Shown here in pieces: positions 57,874 to 64,000 of a DNA stretch of 64,000 nt (within the stretch, counting starts at the first letter, position 1; every line of letters begins with the position of its first letter). The stretch spans positions 1 through 64,000 of the forward strand of contig NZ_JAODNM010000015.1 of assembly GCF_025464955.1 (NCBI RefSeq), in the 5' to 3' direction. Origin of the DNA: Amycolatopsis sp. GTDB taxonomy: Bacteria > Actinomycetota > Actinomycetes > Mycobacteriales > Pseudonocardiaceae. Below the pieces are notes generated by a model. That model did no database searches, was not told the origin of the DNA, and worked only from the letters and a program-made list of their open reading frames with translations. Position numbers and translations under genes: made by a program.

Positions 57874-59582
57874 CGTGAACCTCCGGGTTGATGGACGAGC
57901 AGGACCGAGTCGCCGGCTCGCAGCTGCTCGCGGTACGCGCCGGACGAGACGAGCTCGGCACGCACGGATTCGGTCCACCCGGCGGGCAGTCCGAGCAGGG
58001 TCACGCCGTAGTCGTCCTGAGCCCGGGTGATCACCACGAAATCAGGGCCGACCCGGCTGATGCAGGGGCCGGCCGCCGGGCCGGGAATGCAGGTCCGCTC
58101 GAGCGAACCTTGTTTGACTTCACCGACTTCAGCCCAGTTCAGCGGCGCATACGCGGTCAGCGAGGCGATCCGCTGGCCGGGCCGGGCAATCCGGTAGGCC
58201 TCGGCGACGACCGTTTCGTCGGACTTCCGGAAGGCGACGTAACCGTCGTTGCCGCCGCGCGCACCGACCAGGAGCACGGCTGCCGCGGCGAGGACAGCAA
58301 CCACCGCGACTGGGATGACACGGCGGCCGCGCGTCGAACGCAGCCACCGGTCGAGAGCGGCGCCGGCGAGCGTGCACAGCAGTGGAAGCGAGTACAGGTA
58401 CGACCGCAGCAGCATCTCCCCGCCGTAGGACTGCAGGGCGACGAGTCCGGCGGGCACCACCGCCACCACGGCGAGCACGACCGGGCGGCGGCCCTGCGGC
58501 GTCCGTAGGCCCCACCAACCGGCGGTGGCGAGCACACCGACGAGCGCGGTCAGCCCGAACCGGAATCCGAGCACCGTCAGCCGTCCCGGGTCGCCCGCCA
58601 CACGCTCCTGCACGTTCTGCTGCACGGAGCCGGACAGGTCGCCGATCCCACCGGTCAGTACCTGCAGGTGGCCGACCCAGTAGTCGCTGGCGCCGACCAC
58701 CAGCCAGGTCAGTGGCGCGAGGATCGCGACGGCGAGCAGCCACGGCACCTTCAACCGCCGCGTCACGGTCAGCACCGCGAGGATCGCGGCGAACGCGAAC
58801 GGCGTCACCTGGTGCGCCGGTGCGAGGGCGAGGATCAGCACCACGAGCCCGAACGACGCGGCGACGCGGCGTTTCGGGTCCGCGTCGCCGCACAGCCAGC
58901 GGAACGTCACGGCCAGCGCGCCCAGGTACAGCAGGAAAACGAGGCCTTGCGGAGAGAAGTAATCCTGCTCGACCCAGTTGACGCAGAGGAACGTCCACAC
59001 GGCCAGCCACGGCGCGCGGCCGCGGCCCAGCACCGCCGTGGCGACGGCGTGCACCCCGACAGCCGCGAGCCCGGTCAGCACCGGCGGCGCCCAGGCGAGC
59101 AGCGCGGTGGTGCTGCCGATCCCGGAGAGCTTGGTCAGCCACGCTGCCACGCCGAAGAAGGCAGGCCAGGAGAATCGCGCGTCGAAGTTGTGCAGCACCG
59201 TGCCGTGCTGGCCGATGTACTCGGTCCATCCGGCGTGCAGCCAGGCGACCGGAAGCCGCGCGACGGGCTCGGTCAGCGAGGGCAGGCCGTACGTGCCCAG
59301 CACGGCAAGCACGATGGCGGTGAACAGCAGCCAGGTGCGCGGCTGCGGCGACCGCACCTCCACTACGAACGCGACGGTCAGCACCACCAGCGCCACCAGG
59401 ACCGCGGGTGGCAAGGCCCCGATGAGCCCGAACGACCCGAGCGCACTGGGGTCGATCGGCTTCAGGAACAGCACGTCCAGTACCACGGCCACCACGCACA
59501 GCGCCGGGGTCAGCCAGCCACGATGGCTCGTCACGGGCTCGCCCGTGGGCACTTCGGCGGACTTGGACATCACCAGGCTCAT
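57870..59582 (-). CDS. polytopic membrane protein, GT-C or polymerase-like
   Basis: A 570-residue protein with about 12 hydrophobic helices and a C-terminal soluble tail (about 465-570). Between the first helices lies an extracytoplasmic loop with HAGWTEYIGQHGTVLHNFDARFSW (split here by position), as in GT-C glycosyltransferases. Between transport and modification genes it could be the polymerase or a lipid-linked glycosyltransferase. ATG at 59582 overlaps the flippase stop (ATGA). No exact family was recognised. Confidence 0.68.
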   Translation of the reverse strand: MSLVMSKSAEVPTGEPVTSHRGWLTPALCVVAVVLDVLFLKPIDPSALGSFGLIGALPPAVLVALVVLTVAFVVEVRSPQPRTWLLFTAIVLAVLGTYGLPSLTEPVARLPVAWLHAGWTEYIGQHGTVLHNFDARFSWPAFFGVAAWLTKLSGIGSTTALLAWAPPVLTGLAAVGVHAVATAVLGRGRAPWLAVWTFLCVNWVEQDYFSPQGLVFLLYLGALAVTFRWLCGDADPKRRVAASFGLVVLILALAPAHQVTPFAFAAILAVLTVTRRLKVPWLLAVAILAPLTWLVVGASDYWVGHLQVLTGGIGDLSGSVQQNVQERVAGDPGRLTVLGFRFGLTALVGVLATAGWWGLRTPQGRRPVVLAVVAVVPAGLVALQSYGGEMLLRSYLYSLPLLCTLAGAALDRWLRSTRGRRVIPVAVVAVLAAAAVLLVGARGGNDGYVAFRKSDETVVAEAYRIARPGQRIASLTAYAPLNWAEVGEVKQGSLERTCIPGPAAGPCISRVGPDFVVITRAQDDYGVTLLGLPAGWTESVRAELVSSGAYREQLRAGDSVLLVHQPGGSR

Positions 59583-60838
59583 CGGCTCACCCCGCGGAAA
59601 CGCCGGATGAGCGAGGGCAGCACGGTCGCGCCGACGAGGACCTGCGCCAGCAGGAAGCCGAACGCCGGGCCGGGGAGGTGCAGTTCCGCCGGCGTCACCA
59701 GGACGCCCGCCACGACCAGTGCGGTGCAGGAGAGCTGGACCCGTGCCGCGCGGATCCCGTCGCCGTCCATCAGCCGGACCGCCACGCCCAGCGCGACGAC
59801 CGTCCTGGCCGCGACGCCGGCGAGGAGAATACGCAAAGCCGCTGTCCCTTCGGTTTCGTAGCCCGAGCCGAACAGCCCGAGCAGCAGCGGGGCGGCCACG
59901 ATGCCGGCCACCGCACCCGTTCCCACGAGCAGGGCGAGGCGTTTGCCGACCGCTCGCAGGATCGCGGGCCGTGCCCCCGGGTCGCCCGAGCCACGCAGGA
60001 CCATCGAGTTCACGAACCCGTTGATCGCGTAGTCGGTCGCGGTGAGTCCGTTCCACACCACGAAGAACACCGCGCCGCTGGCGGCGCCGAAGCGAGCGGT
60101 GACCACGAGCGGGACGACGTTGTAGAGCACCGTGGTCCCCAGCGAAGCCAGGTAGGTCGGCCCCAGGAACGACACGACCGTGCGCCGATCGGGCAGGGTC
60201 TCCGGGCTGGGCTCAGCCTGCTTCCGGCGGGTCAGGACGGCGATGAGTGAGCCGGCCATCGCCGCGCAGACGACGGTCGGGGCCACCCAGGAGGTCAGCA
60301 CGCCCAACGCGCCCAGCGCAGCCCCGAGTATCGGCAGCACCGCGACCCGGGCGAGGCCGAACGCGCCGTTGAACAGCGGTACCAACCAGACCCGCCCAAG
60401 CCCGGCGAGTACGTAGTCCTGGAGCTGGAACAGTGCCCAGCACACGCTCGCCACCACGAAAAGGAGCGCCAGCGCCCCGGGTGCGGCCTGTTTGCCCACC
60501 GGCAGCAGCACGAACACGAGCCCGCCCACCGCGGCGGTCAGCCCCACGAGCAGGTAACCGCGGCCGACCAGCCAGCCGGTTCGCCCGCCCGCGCCGGGGA
60601 GCCAGCGCAGCATCCCGAGGCCCACGTTGAGCTGCGCGATGCCCGCGATGAGCACGAACCCGGAGACGAAGTTGGCGGCGTGGCCGACGGTGGCCTGCGG
60701 GAGGGTGCCCGCGGCCACCACCCAGCACACCAACCCGGCCACGCCGGTGATCGCCGCGCTGAGCGACAGGGCCGTCCCCGCGCTGAGCGCCCGGCGGTCA
60801 CCGCCGGTCGCCGGGCGCTCGGTCGTCGAACTGCTCAT
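59579..60838 (-). CDS. Wzx-type polysaccharide flippase
   Basis: A 419-residue membrane protein with about 12-14 helices in the pattern of MATE/Wzx lipid-linked oligosaccharide flippases (ALSLSAAITGVAGLVCWVVA at the start, FFVVWNGLTATDYAINGF mid-way). It would move the lipid-linked repeat unit across the membrane. ATG at 60838 overlaps the stop of the upstream small membrane gene. The upstream open frame is not coding. Confidence 0.8.
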   Translation of the reverse strand: MSSSTTERPATGGDRRALSAGTALSLSAAITGVAGLVCWVVAAGTLPQATVGHAANFVSGFVLIAGIAQLNVGLGMLRWLPGAGGRTGWLVGRGYLLVGLTAAVGGLVFVLLPVGKQAAPGALALLFVVASVCWALFQLQDYVLAGLGRVWLVPLFNGAFGLARVAVLPILGAALGALGVLTSWVAPTVVCAAMAGSLIAVLTRRKQAEPSPETLPDRRTVVSFLGPTYLASLGTTVLYNVVPLVVTARFGAASGAVFFVVWNGLTATDYAINGFVNSMVLRGSGDPGARPAILRAVGKRLALLVGTGAVAGIVAAPLLLGLFGSGYETEGTAALRILLAGVAARTVVALGVAVRLMDGDGIRAARVQLSCTALVVAGVLVTPAELHLPGPAFGFLLAQVLVGATVLPSLIRRFRGVSR

Positions 60839-61188
60839 GCCGGTGCTCCCGTCGCGCGCCGCGGGGTCACCAGGTGGACGACGAGCAGCACCGCGCACGC
60901 GCCGAGGGCACACACCGACGCGAGTGCCGGCCGCCACGCGGTCAGGAGCATCAGCTGCGCGCCGAGAAGGTCGATCGCGACACTGGCGGCGATGACCAGC
61001 GCCCAGGTGAGCGACGACGTCCCCGGCCGGAAGAAGGCCACCACGGACCAGCCGGGAGCGAAGAAGAGGAACAGCAGCGTGACCACGACGCGCGGTGGTC
61101 CCTGCAGGTCGAGCAAGGCAAGCGCCGCGGTCACCACCGTCACGGCCAGCAGGACGGCGGTGACGGTGGTGGAGATCCGGGCCGTCAC
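60835..61188 (-). CDS. small DUF1616-like membrane protein
   Basis: A 117-residue protein with four probable membrane helices (TTVTAVLLAVTVVTAALALL, VVVTLLFLFFAPGWSVVAFF, TWALVIAASVAIDLLGAQLM, ALASVCALGACAVLLVVHLV). The second helix resembles the LFFAPGW segment of DUF1616 proteins found in polysaccharide loci. GTG at 61188 overlaps the glycosyltransferase stop by four bases. Function unknown. Confidence 0.7.
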   Translation of the reverse strand: MTARISTTVTAVLLAVTVVTAALALLDLQGPPRVVVTLLFLFFAPGWSVVAFFRPGTSSLTWALVIAASVAIDLLGAQLMLLTAWRPALASVCALGACAVLLVVHLVTPRRATGAPA

Positions 61189-63203
61189 CTGATTCGCTCC
61201 CGCAGCAGCGCGAGGGGGCCGGAGAGGGTGCCGCGTACCTGCTCGAAGACCAGCCGGCGGGGGAAGCCCGGGGATGCCTCGTCGTCGTTGCCGGCCGGAC
61301 GGCGGCCGAGCAGTACCGGGAGCCCTCGCGGCAGCGCGGCCGCCAGCTCGCGGAGGCCACCGCGCCGCCCGGCGTGCACCAGGTACATCGCGGCCAGGCC
61401 GGTGCCGTAGCCGCGCAGCTGGCGCAGGAGCTGTGCCTCCGTCGCCCGGTGTTCGTGCCGCACCAGGGCGTGCGGGGTGTAGACGATCCGCCCGCCCGAC
61501 CGCACGAGCCGCAGGTACAGGTCGAGGTCCTCGCCGGAGTGTGTGCGCCGCCCCGGGCCGAGCCGTTCGTCGAACCCGCCCAGCGCCAGGAACGCGTCGC
61601 GGTGCCACGCCATGTTGTTCCCCGAGCCGAAGCGGCCGGGGGAGAGCAGGTTCCGCGCGTCCTCGGTGAAGACCTGCCGCCGGTAGCCCTTGCCGAAACC
61701 GCCGAACGCCTCGAACCACACCTGCGCCGGAGTGTCCAGGCACAGCGGCGCGACGAGGCCGGTCACGCAGGAGGTGCCCGGCTGGGCGAGTTCGGCGACC
61801 AGCTCGGCCGGCCAGCCCGCGTCGACGACCGTGTCATCGTCGGTGAAGGCGAGCACGTCGCCGGTCGCCTCGTGAGCGCCGAGGTTGCGGGCCCGGCTGG
61901 CGCCGGGCACCGGTTCGTGCAGGCAGCGCACGCGGTCGTCGGACGCGGCCAGCGCGAGGAGTTCTTCCCTCGGCCCGTTGGGAATGTTGTCCACGACAAG
62001 CACTTCGAGATCGGGATAGCCGGTGGCCAGCACGCTTGCCACGCACCGGCGTACGTCCGAGGGCTTGCCCGCGGTGGCGACCACGACGCTCACGCGTGGC
62101 TGCACCGAAGGCCGAGGCGGCCGGTCCCGCGCCTGTGCCGGCAGCAACCCGGCGAGTTCGCCGACCTTCTCGCCGCGGCGAGCCCCGCCGAGCACGACGC
62201 CGCCGGACCGGACGAGCACCTCCGCGTCGCCGTCCCAGGTCGCCTCGCCGTTCGCGATGTCTATTGTGTACGCCGGAACCGGGTCGGCCGCCGGATCCGG
62301 CTTGCGGGCCAGGCCGCGCAGGTACCCGGCGCCGGCCGCCGCGGCCGACACGAACACGCCGCCGGCGCCCGCGGGATTGCCCGCGCGTAGTTCGCGCAGC
62401 ACCGCCTTCGGCAGCACTGAACGCAGGTACGACCGCTCCGTCGAAAGCGCGTCCTGGGCGCCGACGAGTCGGGAGACGGCCGCTTTGGACAGTCCCTCGG
62501 CCCAGCTGCGCTGCCGGACGTAGCGCCGTCGAGTGCGGTCCTCCGACACGCGGTGGCGGACGGTCGCGGCCGGCTGGAGGAGCACCTTGGCGCCCGGAAC
62601 CCGTTGCCGCAGCCGGATGCAGAGTTCGGTCTCCTCGCAGCCCAGCGGCAGCGTCGCGGTCCGGCCGACGCTCTCGGCGAACCCGCCGAGGCGCTCGAGG
62701 TGGTCACGACGGAAGGACATCGCGCAGCCCATGATATTCCGGACTTCGGCGAGTTCGACGGGCTGGCCGGTGTAGGCGCACCCGACGATCCAGTGCAGCT
62801 CCGCCGGCAGCCACGGCGGCGCCGAACCGTCCGGCCACGCCGGGACCGCCCGGCCGCCGACCGCGCCGACGTCCGGATCGTCATACGGGGCAAGCAGTTC
62901 CGCGAGCCACCACGGGTCGGCCGCCGCGTCGTCGTCGAGGAACGCGACGATGTCCCCTTTTGCTGCAAGGAAACCCGTGTTTCGGGCGCCCGAGAGGCCG
63001 ACCGTGCGGTCGTTGCCGATCACCCGGACGGAGTCTCTCGTCAACGCTTCGGTGGCCCGTTGCAGCAGTGCGGGGTTGTGGTCGACCACGAGGATCAGCT
63101 CGCCTGGGACCACTGTCTGCGCGGCCACCGACGCGACCGAGGCAACGAGGTCGTTCCACCGATCTTCGGTGTAGCAGCAGATCACCACCGAAACCTCGGT
63201 CAT
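61185..63203 (-). CDS. tandem family-2 glycosyltransferase (two GT2 domains)
   Basis: A 672-residue protein with two GT-A domains in one chain. The first (about 1-290) has VSVVICCYTEDRW and the DXD-type FLDDDAAAD. The second (about 385-660) has RVSVVVATAGKPSDVRRCVA, FTDDDTVVD and the acceptor-side HSGEDLDLYLRL. Both sets of metal-binding aspartates look intact, so two successive sugar transfers by one protein are plausible. ATG at 63203 overlaps the stop of the next upstream gene. Confidence 0.87.
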   Translation of the reverse strand: MTEVSVVICCYTEDRWNDLVASVASVAAQTVVPGELILVVDHNPALLQRATEALTRDSVRVIGNDRTVGLSGARNTGFLAAKGDIVAFLDDDAAADPWWLAELLAPYDDPDVGAVGGRAVPAWPDGSAPPWLPAELHWIVGCAYTGQPVELAEVRNIMGCAMSFRRDHLERLGGFAESVGRTATLPLGCEETELCIRLRQRVPGAKVLLQPAATVRHRVSEDRTRRRYVRQRSWAEGLSKAAVSRLVGAQDALSTERSYLRSVLPKAVLRELRAGNPAGAGGVFVSAAAAGAGYLRGLARKPDPAADPVPAYTIDIANGEATWDGDAEVLVRSGGVVLGGARRGEKVGELAGLLPAQARDRPPRPSVQPRVSVVVATAGKPSDVRRCVASVLATGYPDLEVLVVDNIPNGPREELLALAASDDRVRCLHEPVPGASRARNLGAHEATGDVLAFTDDDTVVDAGWPAELVAELAQPGTSCVTGLVAPLCLDTPAQVWFEAFGGFGKGYRRQVFTEDARNLLSPGRFGSGNNMAWHRDAFLALGGFDERLGPGRRTHSGEDLDLYLRLVRSGGRIVYTPHALVRHEHRATEAQLLRQLRGYGTGLAAMYLVHAGRRGGLRELAAALPRGLPVLLGRRPAGNDDEASPGFPRRLVFEQVRGTLSGPLALLRERIR

Positions 63204-63979
63204 GACTCCACCACAGGGTCCGCAGTGGACAGTGCACGCTCGTGCTGCCGTCGCCCGATGCGCCACGAACGGCTGTATTCCCACAGAATGACACGCAGCA
63301 CGCGCATCCCGTCGCGGAAGGTGTCGAGGTTGCTCGTGCCGAACATGCGGTCCCGTTCGAAGCTGGGGACTTCGCTGATCTTCAGCCCGGCCAACGCGAT
63401 GCGGCAGTTGATCAGCGTCTCGACCTCGAACCCGTCACCCCACTGCCGGCCCGAATCGGTACCCAGCTCGGTCGGCGGCAGTCCCAGCGCCGGGATGATG
63501 TCGGACCAGAACGCGTTGTAGCCGTAGCAGAGATCGGTGAACCTGGTGCGCAGCAGCAGGTTCGTGAACCCGTTCAGCGCCGCGTTGCCGGTCTTGCGGA
63601 GCAGGGTGATGTCATCACTGCCGCCGCCGGAGGTGAACCGGCTGCCCTTCGCGAAGTCCGCGCCGGCGACGAGGGTCTTGGCGAAGAGCGGGATCTCCTC
63701 GGGTGCCGCGGAACCGTCGGCGTCGAACATGACGACGACGTCGCCGGTCACTCTTGCGAACCCGCACGCGAGCGCGTTTCCCTTGCCACCGCGGGTTTGC
63801 GTGACGACCTCGATGTCCGGAAGGCACCGTTTCGCGACTTCGACCGAATCGTCCACCGAGTTGCCGTCCACCAGGATCACCTGGTGGACCTCCGGCAGGC
63901 TCGGCAGCACCACCTCGAGGTTCCTCGCCTCGTTGAGCACGGGTATGACCAGGGAAATGCGGGGATCGGGGCTGCGCAT
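63200..63979 (-). CDS. family-2 glycosyltransferase, DPM1/DPG synthase-like
   Basis: A 259-residue GT2 enzyme resembling polyprenyl-phosphate sugar synthases. It has SLVIPVLNEARNLEVVLPSL, the metal-binding MFDADGSAAPEE and a C-terminal region with RDGMRVLRVILWE. It may charge a lipid carrier for the GT-C-like protein, or prime the repeat unit. ATG at 63979 follows AAAGG; GTG at 63985 is an alternative. First gene of the operon seen here; its promoter lies at or beyond the window end. Confidence 0.85.
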   Translation of the reverse strand: MRSPDPRISLVIPVLNEARNLEVVLPSLPEVHQVILVDGNSVDDSVEVAKRCLPDIEVVTQTRGGKGNALACGFARVTGDVVVMFDADGSAAPEEIPLFAKTLVAGADFAKGSRFTSGGGSDDITLLRKTGNAALNGFTNLLLRTRFTDLCYGYNAFWSDIIPALGLPPTELGTDSGRQWGDGFEVETLINCRIALAGLKISEVPSFERDRMFGTSNLDTFRDGMRVLRVILWEYSRSWRIGRRQHERALSTADPVVES

Positions 63980-64000
63980 GGCCACCTTTCACAGGTGTCG

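Overview
The window is high-GC chromosomal DNA from an actinomycete. A mycothiol-dependent formaldehyde dehydrogenase, DUF222/HNH proteins, frequent GTG starts and many GntR/TetR/MarR regulators fit the Pseudonocardiaceae, perhaps Amycolatopsis. That placement is inference. There are no rRNA, tRNA or CRISPR loci and no recognisable transposase.

Layout. (1) 1-2215 holds a DUF222-HNH gene in a cassette with conserved non-coding flanks. A second copy of the cassette lies at 47012-48794. (2) 2216-4468 holds a MocR-type regulator beside a 5'-truncated aldo/keto reductase. (3) 4496-32074 is mainly a choline-to-glycine catabolic island. It encodes a ferredoxin reductase and Rieske ferredoxin, choline dehydrogenase, an APC permease, betaine-aldehyde dehydrogenase, a TetR regulator, S-(hydroxymethyl)mycothiol dehydrogenase, a Rieske oxygenase (probable glycine-betaine demethylase), a GntR regulator, heterotetrameric sarcosine oxidase soxBDAG, formyl-THF deformylase purU and dimethylglycine oxidase. 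Inside it lie a MarR gene with an MFS remnant, a DUF1330 gene, a sulfonate-type operon (TauD, flavin monooxygenase, ABC transporter), a ROK regulator and a small membrane protein. (4) 32121-34818 holds a KimA-like potassium/APC transporter and a small winged-helix protein. (5) 34939-46762 is mostly secreted carbohydrate-active proteins (phosphodiester glycosidase/phosphoesterase fusion, ricin-type beta-helix protein, GH16, GH76) plus a TPR protein, an ECF42-like sigma factor and a DUF427 protein. (6) 48887-55189 is a catabolic cluster: aldehyde dehydrogenase, GntR regulator, VOC protein, a fused 2-oxoacid dehydrogenase E1 and an E2. (7) 55238-63979 is a minus-strand exopolysaccharide operon, mostly coupled by 4-base overlaps.

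How the genes fit together. Choline is oxidised to betaine by BetA and BetB. The Rieske oxygenase, probably fed by the ferredoxin pair 7 kb away, removes one methyl as formaldehyde, which the mycothiol enzyme disposes of. Dimethylglycine oxidase and sarcosine oxidase remove the other two methyls onto tetrahydrofolate, and PurU regenerates free THF. Two shared promoter motifs support co-regulation: one links the ferredoxin operon to the mycothiol/oxygenase operon, the other links sox to purU-dmgO. Several small palindromic repeat families are scattered between genes. One forms the 3' end of soxG, and another abuts the break of the MFS remnant.
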